A model generated the notes under the pieces. It had not been told where the DNA came from. It ran no database searches and saw only the letters and a program-made list of their open reading frames with translations. DNA of 64,000 nt from Streptomyces sp. CC0208 (GTDB lineage Bacteria > Actinomycetota > Actinomycetes > Streptomycetales > Streptomycetaceae): contig NZ_CP031969.1 in assembly GCF_003443735.1 (NCBI RefSeq), positions 4,774,001 to 4,838,000 on the forward strand. Reading direction: 5' to 3'. Positions 9,379-17,405 of the stretch are shown here, one piece after another. The translations under genes were made by a program, and so were the position numbers. Positions within the stretch are counted from its first letter, which is position 1, and each line of letters opens with the position of its first letter.

Positions 9379-9418
9379 GTCCCCCCCCCTAAAACCCCAC
9401 TGACAGAAGGATATGACC

Positions 9419-9535
9419 ATGAGCTTCCACAAGATCGTCCCCGTCAAGAAGGCCCCCAAGCCCGCTCCGGCCCCGAAGAAGAAGCCCGCGAAGAAGCACG
9501 CGCCGAAGCGTCGCCCGATCGCCCACAAGGGCTGA
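9419..9535 (+). CDS. Highly basic 38-residue peptide 2 (FHK family)
   Basis: The product begins MSFHKIVPVKK and ends KRRPIAHKG, with eleven Lys, two Arg and no acidic residue. The ATG at 9419 is preferred to the in-frame ATG at 9413 because AGAAGGA then lies at a normal distance and the N-terminus aligns with peptides 1 and 3. The middle alternates Pro, Ala and Lys (KPAPAPKKKPAKK), and peptide 1 has the same His at position 27. It starts 40 bases after peptide 1. Confidence 0.8.
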   Translation: MSFHKIVPVKKAPKPAPAPKKKPAKKHAPKRRPIAHKG

Positions 9536-9632
9536 CACAGAATTCACTGAAGTAAATCAAATTCATTCATAAGTAATTGCAGCAGATCGGTAGAGGAACT
9601 GTTGCAGAACCAGGACATTGAAGGGTTCAGAC

Positions 9633-9773
9633 ATGAGCTTCCACAAGATCGCCCCCGTCAGGAAGAACGGCAAGCCGCTGGGTCCGAAGCCGAAGGGTGC
9701 CCCGAAGGGTGCTCCCAAGGGCAAGGCGCCGAAGAAGCCCCCGGCCAGGCGTCCGGTCGGCCACAAGGCCTGA
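9633..9773 (+). CDS. Highly basic 46-residue peptide 3 (FHK family)
   Basis: The product begins MSFHKIAPVRK and ends ARRPVGHKA. It has eleven Lys, three Arg and no acidic residue. The middle is a GAPKG repeat (PKGAPKGAPKGKAPKK) and is longer than in peptides 1 and 2. The conserved ends with a variable centre suggest that the termini are recognised by a partner. GAAGGG precedes the ATG. A 97-base AT-rich spacer separates it from peptide 2, and a large hairpin separates it from the ABC transporter. Confidence 0.8.
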   Translation: MSFHKIAPVRKNGKPLGPKPKGAPKGAPKGKAPKKPPARRPVGHKA

Positions 9774-9782
9774 GGCACGCCG

Positions 9783-9834
9783 CGAGGCGGGGCCACCGGT
9801 CAGCGAGTGCATCTCGCGCCGGGGCCCCGCCTCG
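9783..9834 (+). terminator. Long nested hairpin between peptide 3 and the ABC transporter gene
   Basis: CGAGGCGGGGCC (9783-9794) pairs perfectly with GGCCCCGCCTCG (9823-9834). Inside it, CCGG pairs with CCGG and GCGAG-TGCAT-CTCGC forms an inner stem. There is no T-run. It may terminate most peptide mRNA, or stabilise its 3' end while allowing limited readthrough into the transporter. Confidence 0.6.
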
Positions 9835-9869
9835 GCCCTGCCCACCGAGCACATGAGGAGGTGCCGACG

Positions 9870-11654
9870 ATGAGGGAAGTCCGCGAGGCCTTCCACCGTT
9901 TCTGGCCGCTGACCCGCGGCGACCGCAAGTGGCTTGCGGCGATCACCGCGTGCGTGGTGGTGTCCGCGCTCGCCGAGACCGCCGCGATCCTGCTGTTCGC
10001 CGAACTCACCGACACCGCCCTGAAGGCCGGTTCCCTCTCGGCGTTCTGGGGCCCGGCCGGCGCCTGGCTCGCCGTGGCCGTGCTCGGCGCGCTCGTCGGC
10101 TACTTCGGCAACTCGCTCGCGACCTGGACCGCGGAGAGATTCGTGCTGCGGCTGCGCGCGAAGGTCTTCCGGCACATCCAGGACCTGCCCCCGCACTTCT
10201 TCCAGAAGCACCGCCAGGGCGACCTGGTCGAACGCCTCACCGGTGACGTCGAGGCCATCGAGCAGATGGTCGTCTCGGGCGTCGTCGGCACGGTCGCCGC
10301 CACCTTCTCCGCCGTCTTCTACTCCGCCGCCGCCCTGTACCTGCGCTGGGACCTGGCCCTCGCCACCTTCGTCCTCGCGCCCCTGTTCCTGGTCGCCGCC
10401 CGCCGCTTCTCCGGCCGGATCAAGCAGGCCTCGCAGGACGAGCGGGTCGCGGACGGCGCGATCACCTCCGTCGTGCAGGAGTCGCTCGGCAACGTCGTGC
10501 TGACCCAGGCGTACAACCGCCGCCGCGACGAGGAGAAGCGCCTCGACCGTGAGGCCCGCGCCTGGATGAAGGCGTCGGTGCGCGGGGCCCGGCTGAGCGA
10601 AATGTACGAGCAGTTCGTCGAGGTCGTGGAGACGCTCTGCGTGCTCGCCGTGATCGGCCTGGGCGTCTGGGAGATCTCCGCCGACCGCATGACCCTCGGT
10701 CAACTGCTCGCCTTCGCCGCCTTCATCGGCTACCTGTACCCGCCGGTCCGCAACCTCGGCCAGCTGGGGCTGACCCTCACGGCCGCCACCGCCGGCGCCC
10801 AGCGCCTGAACGAGATCCTGGACGCGAAACCGTCGGTCGGCGACCCGGCCGAACCCGTCCCCGCCTGGCCGGTCCACGGCTGGGTCGGCTTCCACGGCGT
10901 GCACTTCCGCTATCCCGACGCCCCCAGGGACTCCCTCACCGACGTCTCCTTCACGGCCGCCCCGGGCGGGCTGGTGATCATCACGGGCCCGAGCGGCGCC
11001 GGCAAGTCCACCCTGTCCAAGCTCCTCACCCGCTTCTACGACCCCTCCGCGGGCGTGATCACCCTGGACGGTGTCCCGCTCACACAGCTGGGCCTGGAGT
11101 TCCTGCGCGAGCAGATCGCCCTGCTTCCGCAGGAGACGCTGATCCTCAACGGAACGATCCGCGAGAACATCGGGACGGGCCGGCCGGGCGCGAGTGACGA
11201 GGAGATCGAGCAGGCGGCCCGCGCGGCCGCGGCCCACGACTTCATCTCCTCGCTCCCCGAGGGCTACGACACCGAGATCGCCCCCGGCACGGCCACCCTG
11301 TCCGGCGGCCAGCTCAAGCGGATCACCATCGCCCGCGCGATGCTCCGGGCCGCACCCGTCCTCATCCTCGACGAACCCACCGCCGGCCTCGACTCGGTCG
11401 CAGCGCGCCAGGTCGTACAGCCCCTGCGCCGCCTGGTGTCCGGCCGTACGACCATCATGATCACCCACGATCTGAGCCTGGCCCCGGACGCGGACCGGAT
11501 CCTGGTGGTGGACGGCGGACGACTGGTGGAAGCGGGCACCCACGCGGAACTGGTGGCCCGCCGGGGCGCCTACACCCGTCTGCTGGGCCCGCTCCCGGAG
11601 GACACGATGATCCTGCGGAAGCTGCCCGACGACACGATGACCCTGCGCCGCTGA
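9870..11654 (+). CDS. ABC transporter, fused permease and ATPase (exporter type)
   Basis: This 594-residue half-transporter has six membrane segments in residues 1-310 and an ATPase domain from about 335. Walker A is GPSGAGKST, the signature is LSGGQLKR, Walker B is VLILDEPTAGLD and the H-loop is ITHD. It should act as a dimeric exporter of the MsbA/LmrA class. There is no N-terminal C39 peptidase domain, so it would not cleave a double-glycine leader. GAGGAGGTG precedes the ATG at 9870. Its place right after three basic-peptide genes suggests it exports them or protects against them, which is inference. Confidence 0.92.
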   Translation: MREVREAFHRFWPLTRGDRKWLAAITACVVVSALAETAAILLFAELTDTALKAGSLSAFWGPAGAWLAVAVLGALVGYFGNSLATWTAERFVLRLRAKVFRHIQDLPPHFFQKHRQGDLVERLTGDVEAIEQMVVSGVVGTVAATFSAVFYSAAALYLRWDLALATFVLAPLFLVAARRFSGRIKQASQDERVADGAITSVVQESLGNVVLTQAYNRRRDEEKRLDREARAWMKASVRGARLSEMYEQFVEVVETLCVLAVIGLGVWEISADRMTLGQLLAFAAFIGYLYPPVRNLGQLGLTLTAATAGAQRLNEILDAKPSVGDPAEPVPAWPVHGWVGFHGVHFRYPDAPRDSLTDVSFTAAPGGLVIITGPSGAGKSTLSKLLTRFYDPSAGVITLDGVPLTQLGLEFLREQIALLPQETLILNGTIRENIGTGRPGASDEEIEQAARAAAAHDFISSLPEGYDTEIAPGTATLSGGQLKRITIARAMLRAAPVLILDEPTAGLDSVAARQVVQPLRRLVSGRTTIMITHDLSLAPDADRILVVDGGRLVEAGTHAELVARRGAYTRLLGPLPEDTMILRKLPDDTMTLRR

Positions 11655-11668
11655 ACCGACTCCGCCCG

Positions 11669-12316
11669 TCAGCCCCGCTTGGGCCCCGTGATCGCCTCAC
11701 CGATCACAAAGCCCTTGGCGGGGCCTTCGGCGATCGTGACGTCGGTGCCGTAGGGGACACGGTGAATGTCCTCCCAGTCGGCCTTCTCGGGGCGGGGGCC
11801 GGTGAAGAGGGTGACGGCGCCCTGACCGTCGTAGTCGTCGACGAGGACGTACACGGGGATGCCGGCGCGGGCGTACTCGCGGCGCTTCTTGAGGCGGTCA
11901 CGGTCCTGGTTGCGCTTGCAGGGGGAGACGACTTCGACGACCACTGCTACTGCGGAGGCCTTGATGCCGAGACCCTCCTCGTCCTCGATCAGTTCGGAGT
12001 CTCGAGGAGCCACGAAGCCGTCCGGAATCCACGCCTTGCGCGAGTGGATCAGGTTGGTGTCGTTCCAGGCGCCGTGCTCGCTGTCCTTCAGGAAGATCGC
12101 AAGGGCGTCCCGGAGGCGGTTGACGATCTGGGCATGGGTGAAACGACCGGTCGGTGACACCTCGATGGCTCCCTCGATGATCTCAGCGCGGTAACCGTCG
12201 GGGAGTTCCATGGCCTTCCATGCCTGCCACAGGACGTCGTCCAGGTCGGGTCCGTTCAAGGATTCAGCCGGAGCTTCGGACATGGTCTCAGGCCTCTCAC
12301 GCGCGAGAGTGGTCAA
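11669..12316 (-). CDS. Uma2 family (DUF820) putative endonuclease
   Basis: This 215-residue protein has the PD-(D/E)XK-like Uma2 fold signature: PDGFVAPRDSEL near residue 100, VVVEVVSPCKRNQDRDRLKKRREYARAGIPVYVLVDD at about 125-160. The TTG start at 12316 has a strong GGAGGAGGTG seven bases upstream; an ATG 33 bases further in is the alternative. Uma2 proteins are abundant in Streptomyces and their cellular role is not settled. It ends 15 bases from the convergent ABC transporter. Confidence 0.88.
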   Translation of the reverse strand: MTTLARERPETMSEAPAESLNGPDLDDVLWQAWKAMELPDGYRAEIIEGAIEVSPTGRFTHAQIVNRLRDALAIFLKDSEHGAWNDTNLIHSRKAWIPDGFVAPRDSELIEDEEGLGIKASAVAVVVEVVSPCKRNQDRDRLKKRREYARAGIPVYVLVDDYDGQGAVTLFTGPRPEKADWEDIHRVPYGTDVTIAEGPAKGFVIGEAITGPKRG

Positions 12317-12453
12317 GGGGGCACCTCCTCCTCAAGTGTGGGCTGGGTGTGCTCGGGGCACAAGCAACGCGATCACCGTAGGCAGGGCTGTATGGCTGAC
12401 CAGCGGAAACAACCCCAGTTCACCCGTTCGAGGCAGATTCACCCGGCACCCCC

Positions 12454-14217
12454 TCAGAACGGCTCCGCCGCCCCCACGATCCGCTTCGGCAGATACGGGG
12501 AGCTCACCCTGATCTCCCAGCCCCGCCGGCGCGCGTGGCAGCCGAGGGCCAGGATGTCGAGGCTGAGGGCGGCGTCGGGGTCGGAGGGGCGGTCGGCCAC
12601 CGCGTAGTAGTCGCGGTGGGCCGTGAGCGCGTCCAGGAGAGCCAGGTTGAAGCTCTCCTCGTCGCCCTCGACGAACTGGGAGAAGAGCACCGCGGGCGGC
12701 GGCGGCAACCCCTGGTCGCGGGCCTTCCCGGCGTCCCGCAGGGCCTGGTCAGTGGCGGGCCCGGGGTCCTCGCCGCGCAGATAGGCGTGCAGGGCCCGCC
12801 GGTAGGAGGCGGACACGGAGCGGTCCGGGCCGACCCGCTCCGGCCCCGCCAGGACCAGCGGCGCCAGATGCTCCCGCCGGCCCGTGATCAGCGCGAGGTG
12901 CACCGCCCGGTGCCAGGCCTCCGGCCCGGCGTCCTCGTCCCGGCAGGCGGGGTACGTGAGCGTCCTGCCGTCGATGGTCACCGGCACCTCGGTGCCGGGC
13001 TCCGCCAGCGTCGTACGGAACAGCGCGGCCCCCAGCTCCGCGGCCAGCCGCAGGTTCGCCGACTGGGCGTCGCTCGCGTCGGGCGCGTGCGAGGCCCGGG
13101 TGCGGAAGAGGAGCTCCTGATAGGTGACGGCGTAGGCCAGCTCGAAGGTGGTGAGCGACTTGCCCGGCACCGGGGTGACGGCGTCGCGGGTGTACCGCTC
13201 GAACTGCTCCTCGCTGTCCGGGTCCAGGGGGCGCGGCTCCAGGGCCCGCCCGAACTCGACCACTCCCGCGGCGAGTTCGGCCACCGCGTCCGGGCGGCGG
13301 TCCTGGCCGTAGGGCCCCACCCGCGGCGGGGTGGCCTTGAACCCGGTGACCAGCGCGTCCGGCAGGTAGTCGCTGTCGACGGCCGGCGGCCAGCCCTCGT
13401 CGCGGTACGCCAGAGCCGTCAGGGCGATCGGCAGGAGGGGCAGGAGAGTGCCCGGACGGGCTCCCGGTCCAGGGGTGCCGGTCAGCGGCTTCAGCAGGCG
13501 GACGACCGCCTCGCCGAACCCCTCCCGGTCGCCCGCGGTCAGCGCGCGCAGCGCCTTCAGCCCGATGCCGTACGGCTGGTCGGCGAGCCGCTCACCGGTC
13601 TCCTTCTCCAGCGCCCGGACCCGGTCGAGCGCCGCGTCGAGCGCGGTGAGCTTCTGTTCGCGGGAGGGCGGGTAGTCGGCGTCGTCGTCGCCGGTGTCGC
13701 CGATGACGTACGCCATGAAGCCGTTGATCAGTTCGGCGTCGGGGCGTCCGGAGCGGCCCTGCTGGGGCGCCTCGCGCGCGAAGTGGAAGGCCTCGCCGTG
13801 CCATTGGGTCTTCTCGACGAGGATCGCCAGGCAGAAGGCGTCCAGCCACTTGGCGGCCGTGACCGGCTCCGGGGTGCCGCCGGGCTCGCGGTCGTACACC
13901 AGGCCCCAGTCGGGATAGGTGAGGAAGACCTCGAAGTGGTCGCGCGGGAAGTACGCCGCGTACGCCACCGCGCCGGCGGCCGCCTCGGCGGCGTCCTCCA
14001 GGACCGCCTTCGCCTCGGGGGAGTGGAGGTCGGGGGTCTCCACCGAGAGCGCGCCGAGGTACTCGACGAACTCCTGGGCGATCAGCCACCACTCCCACGC
14101 CGTCACCGGGCCGGCCTTGGACATGGAGTGGACCTGCGAACCGATCCTGTTCGCGAAGTCCTTCCGCACCGCCGAAACGGCCGCCTCGCCGACCCGATGC
14201 CTCTCGATACGCATCAC
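12454..14217 (-). CDS. Imm49 family immunity protein
   Basis: The 587-residue product starts at tandem GTG-ATG codons (MRIERHRVGEAAV) and matches what I know of the Imm49 family: an N-terminal all-helical region with WEWWLIAQEFVEYL near 45 and long Leu/Ala/Glu-rich helical repeats to the end. There is no signal peptide or membrane segment. Imm49 proteins neutralise partner toxins of polymorphic toxin systems, but no toxin gene is visible here, so it is either an orphan immunity gene or has another role. Confidence 0.8.
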   Translation of the reverse strand: MMRIERHRVGEAAVSAVRKDFANRIGSQVHSMSKAGPVTAWEWWLIAQEFVEYLGALSVETPDLHSPEAKAVLEDAAEAAAGAVAYAAYFPRDHFEVFLTYPDWGLVYDREPGGTPEPVTAAKWLDAFCLAILVEKTQWHGEAFHFAREAPQQGRSGRPDAELINGFMAYVIGDTGDDDADYPPSREQKLTALDAALDRVRALEKETGERLADQPYGIGLKALRALTAGDREGFGEAVVRLLKPLTGTPGPGARPGTLLPLLPIALTALAYRDEGWPPAVDSDYLPDALVTGFKATPPRVGPYGQDRRPDAVAELAAGVVEFGRALEPRPLDPDSEEQFERYTRDAVTPVPGKSLTTFELAYAVTYQELLFRTRASHAPDASDAQSANLRLAAELGAALFRTTLAEPGTEVPVTIDGRTLTYPACRDEDAGPEAWHRAVHLALITGRREHLAPLVLAGPERVGPDRSVSASYRRALHAYLRGEDPGPATDQALRDAGKARDQGLPPPPAVLFSQFVEGDEESFNLALLDALTAHRDYYAVADRPSDPDAALSLDILALGCHARRRGWEIRVSSPYLPKRIVGAAEPF

Positions 14218-14294
14218 TGTTCCGCTCCCCCGTCAGTCCTGCTCGATCCGGAAATCCAGCCTAGATCGAGGCACTGACAGAGGAGCCGGGCAGA

Positions 14295-16334
14295 TCAGGC
14301 CGCGCTCGGCGTCCAGTCGCCCAGCCAGTCCGCGATCTCCTGCCCGGCGGCCTGGGCGTCGGTCAGCTGCGGCCGCTCGGAGGAGGCCGCACCCGAGCCC
14401 GCGCCGGTGTTCTTGTACTCCGCGAACCGGTCGTCCTTCCAGGAGAAGCCGCTCATGTCGGTCCACGGCGCGGACTTGATCGCGGCGCTCAACGACGTGT
14501 TGCGGACGGTGGTCTGCGGGTCGAGGGTCGCGTCGCCGCCGGCGTGCCAGGGGCGGCCCAGGTAGAAGCTCGCGGAGGAGACGTCCCCGTTGACCGTCGA
14601 GTTGGCGATGAGGATGCCCTTGCGGTTGGCGGCGGTGCTGGGCGCGGTGACGTAGCCGGCCGAGGTGCCGTTCCAGCGCTTCTTCAGCGTGATGACGGAC
14701 TTGTCGATCACGGCGGTGGCCCGGCCGAAGATGAAGTCCACGTTGCCGACGACGTAGGAGTTCTTCATGTAGACGCGGCCCAGCTTCTCCTTGGCCGCGG
14801 TGTCCACGAGGAGGGTGTCCTGGTCGCCGCTGACGATGACCCCGTCGAGGAACACCTTGTCGGCGGCGGTGCGCAGAGCGACGGCCTGGCCCGCGATGTC
14901 CTGGTGGGCGGCCTCGTCGAAGTCGTTGGAGACCGTCAGGTTGCGGGCCTGGAAGTCGTCGGCCTCCACGGCGACGGTGGCGCTGCCGCCGGTGCCGTAC
15001 GTGCCCGAGCCGTCGGGCTTGGGCGTGCCGGACGCGTTGTTGTAGACGATCACCGTGTCACCGCGGCTGGAACCCGTGCCCTGGATGGTCACGTGCGGCT
15101 TGTTGGACGGCACCTTGACCAGTTCGCGGTACGTCCCCGGCTTCACGGAGATCACCACCCGCGAGGAGTTGCCCGCCGGAACGGCGTTCACCGCGGCCTG
15201 CACGGTCGAGTACTGGCCGCTGCCGTCCTTGGCGACGGTGAGCGTCGTGGCGGCCGCCTTGGTGGTGGCGGTCGTCGTCGTACCGAGGGAACCGCGCGGC
15301 CCGGCACCGGACTTGAGCAGCGCGGGCACGTCGGCCGTCCTGTCGAGCGTGTAGGCGTAGTACGTCTTCGGATCGAAGGCGGTCCCCCCGCTCTCGTTCC
15401 TGCCGCTCGTGGCCACGAAGGTGTTGCCCTTCTGCACGATGCTCGCGGTGCTGTCCTTGATGACGGGGTTCTTGAAGCCCTGGAACCAGGAGTTCTCCAG
15501 GACCATCCTGGTCGCGCCGCGCGAGTAGTTGCCGTAGGAGGAGTTGATGTCCGTCCCGGCCACGTCCTCCAGGAAGTTGTTGTAGAGGTGCGCGTGGGCC
15601 GCGTTGTCGGTGGACGGGTTGCGCTGCTCGGTCTCCCGCACCCAGTTGTGGTGGATGGTGATGTCGGTGACGACGTTGTCCGTCCAGCCGATGCCGAACG
15701 CCTTGTTGTCCTGGCTGAGTTTGTTCCAGGAGACCGTTACGTAGGTGCTGTCCTTGCGGACGTCGATGAGTCCGTCGGCCATGTGCCGCAGGTCGTTGTG
15801 GTCGATCCACACATGGTGGGCGCCGTCCATCTGGATGGCGTCGAAGTCGTGTTCCTTGTCGTTCCAGACGCCTTGGTAGGCGTCCCGGATGGTCAGGTTC
15901 CGGATGATGACGTTGTGCACGCCGGCCCCCAGGAAGAAGCCGCCGCCGACGATCTGCCCGAAGGTCCCGGACCCGATGATGGTCTTGTCGCTCTGGACCT
16001 TGATCTCCTTCCCGACCGGGTCCATGGTGATCGTCGCGGCGACGACGATGACGTACGGCTCGCTCGCCGTCGCGTACTTCTCCAGGTCGGCGAGCGTCTT
16101 CACGGTGACGAGCCGGCCGTCCCGGCCGCCATAAGTCCCGTTCTGGCCGAGCGCGTTGACGGAGGCGAAGCCGTCCGCGGTGGCGGTGGCCCAGGAGGGG
16201 GCGGCGGTGGTGGCGGCGGAGGCCGCGGGCTGGGAGCCGGGCAGGAAGCCGTGGGCGAGCCCTCCGGCGGCCGCCAGAACGAGCGGAACACCGAGGGCGA
16301 GAGCGGTGGTTCGGGGTCGGCGATGCTGGGCCAT
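14295..16334 (-). CDS. Secreted pectate lyase-pectin methylesterase fusion
   Basis: The ATG at 16334 gives 679 residues with a signal peptide ending around residue 40. Residues about 45-340 are a polysaccharide-lyase family 1 pectate lyase (IIRNLTIRDAY, HHVWIDHNDL, ITIHHNWVRE). Residues about 370-650 are a family 8 carbohydrate esterase, with the pectinesterase motifs GTYRELV, SGDQDTLLVD, GNVDFIFGRA and YLGRPW, which include the catalytic Asp pair. The lyase cuts de-esterified pectin and the esterase removes methyl groups, so one protein does both steps. A Thr/Ala linker (TTTTATTKAAATT) joins them. Confidence 0.92.
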   Translation of the reverse strand: MAQHRRPRTTALALGVPLVLAAAGGLAHGFLPGSQPAASAATTAAPSWATATADGFASVNALGQNGTYGGRDGRLVTVKTLADLEKYATASEPYVIVVAATITMDPVGKEIKVQSDKTIIGSGTFGQIVGGGFFLGAGVHNVIIRNLTIRDAYQGVWNDKEHDFDAIQMDGAHHVWIDHNDLRHMADGLIDVRKDSTYVTVSWNKLSQDNKAFGIGWTDNVVTDITIHHNWVRETEQRNPSTDNAAHAHLYNNFLEDVAGTDINSSYGNYSRGATRMVLENSWFQGFKNPVIKDSTASIVQKGNTFVATSGRNESGGTAFDPKTYYAYTLDRTADVPALLKSGAGPRGSLGTTTTATTKAAATTLTVAKDGSGQYSTVQAAVNAVPAGNSSRVVISVKPGTYRELVKVPSNKPHVTIQGTGSSRGDTVIVYNNASGTPKPDGSGTYGTGGSATVAVEADDFQARNLTVSNDFDEAAHQDIAGQAVALRTAADKVFLDGVIVSGDQDTLLVDTAAKEKLGRVYMKNSYVVGNVDFIFGRATAVIDKSVITLKKRWNGTSAGYVTAPSTAANRKGILIANSTVNGDVSSASFYLGRPWHAGGDATLDPQTTVRNTSLSAAIKSAPWTDMSGFSWKDDRFAEYKNTGAGSGAASSERPQLTDAQAAGQEIADWLGDWTPSAA

Positions 16335-16346
16335 GGGGGGAATCCG

Positions 16347-16395
16347 TTCCGTGCGGGGGTAGGGACCGCAGAGCAGTCGCCGCCCCCGCACGGAA
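16347..16395 (-). terminator. 13-bp perfect hairpin between two secreted-protein genes
   Basis: TTCCGTGCGGGGG (16347-16359) pairs perfectly with CCCCCGCACGGAA (16383-16395) across a 23-base loop. It sits between the stop of the upstream secreted-protein gene and the pectinase ATG, just before its translation start, so it can be a terminator or a leader structure of the pectinase mRNA. Confidence 0.55.
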
Positions 16396-16414
16396 GGTTG
16401 CCGCCTGAATTCGC

Positions 16415-17272
16415 CTACTTGGCGCAGGACTTCGGGTCGAGGCTCTCCTGCCACTTGTCCTCACGGCCGTCGGGCTGACCGCTCGGCAGGAGCTTGTCGG
16501 AGATGCCGTCGATGTAGTAGCCGTACGAGTAGATCGTCTTCCAGCTCGCGTCCCGGCCACGCCAGGTGTGCGCGGTGACGTCCCCGTCGCCCTTGTTCCA
16601 CTGGTAGTCCTCGACGTAGAACACCGGGTTCACGCGGACCACCCGCTGGTACGGCGTCCAGGTGGTCGCCACCTGGGTGCACGGCGGTATCGACTTCTCG
16701 CTGCGCCGCTCGAAGGACGAGGTCTTCTCCCAGCCCCACTCGTAGCCGGCGCTGCCGCCCAGGGTGCCGGAGAAGATGCTCTTGGCCAGCGAGAGGCTGA
16801 TGCTGGCGCCGACGCTCTTCTTGGCGAAGGTCTTGGTGCTGTACCCGCTGACGAAGGTCACCTTGTCCTCGGTCGTGCCGTGGTTGCCGGTCCACTCGGA
16901 GGTGCGGACGGGCTCGCCCTTCACGGACCAGGTCGAGGCCTGCGCGTACCCGCACCAGCCGCGGAACAGCTCCCACGGCCCGGCGGGCACCCACAGCCCG
17001 ACGACGTCCCGCAGGTACTCGTCCTGCGTCTTGAACTCGCCGGTGTCGACGTTGAGCGCGCCGTAGACGCCGGTCAGGCTGGACTCCTGGCCGCACAGCC
17101 GGTCCAGCATGACGTCGGTGTTCCCCGGGTCCACGCCCCGGATGTTCTGGGCCCCGCCGGGACCGGCGGCCTGCGCGGCCCCGGCCCCGGCCAGCAGGCC
17201 GGTGACGGCGAGGGCCGCGGACGCGGCGGCGAGGGCGCTCTTCTTCAGAGTCGATGTACGAAACAAACGCAT
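16415..17272 (-). CDS. Secreted protein with possible aerolysin/MTX-like pore-forming fold
   Basis: This 285-residue protein has a clear Sec signal peptide (ending AGAAQAAG at about 37). Residues about 150-235 look like the membrane-insertion region of aerolysin/ETX-MTX2 proteins. Alternating polar and small residues (VGASISLSLAKSIFSGTLGG) are followed by a Ser/Thr-rich strand (WEKTSSFERRSEKSIPP), then CTQVATTWTPYQRVVRV. Two Cys pairs may form disulfides. It precedes the pectinase gene on the same strand. The pore-former idea rests on pattern only; the safe call is a secreted protein of unknown function. Confidence 0.7.
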   Translation of the reverse strand: MRLFRTSTLKKSALAAASAALAVTGLLAGAGAAQAAGPGGAQNIRGVDPGNTDVMLDRLCGQESSLTGVYGALNVDTGEFKTQDEYLRDVVGLWVPAGPWELFRGWCGYAQASTWSVKGEPVRTSEWTGNHGTTEDKVTFVSGYSTKTFAKKSVGASISLSLAKSIFSGTLGGSAGYEWGWEKTSSFERRSEKSIPPCTQVATTWTPYQRVVRVNPVFYVEDYQWNKGDGDVTAHTWRGRDASWKTIYSYGYYIDGISDKLLPSGQPDGREDKWQESLDPKSCAK

Positions 17273-17405
17273 GGGGGGTTCTTCACTCCTGAGTGCTGAG
17301 GACAGATGCGTGGGGCACCTGTTCGACGACTCAGGAAGCTGGCAGAGAACCCGTGAGTAGGGTCGAGAACGCGTGAAGGTTGACAGGACATCGACAGCTT
17401 GGCGT

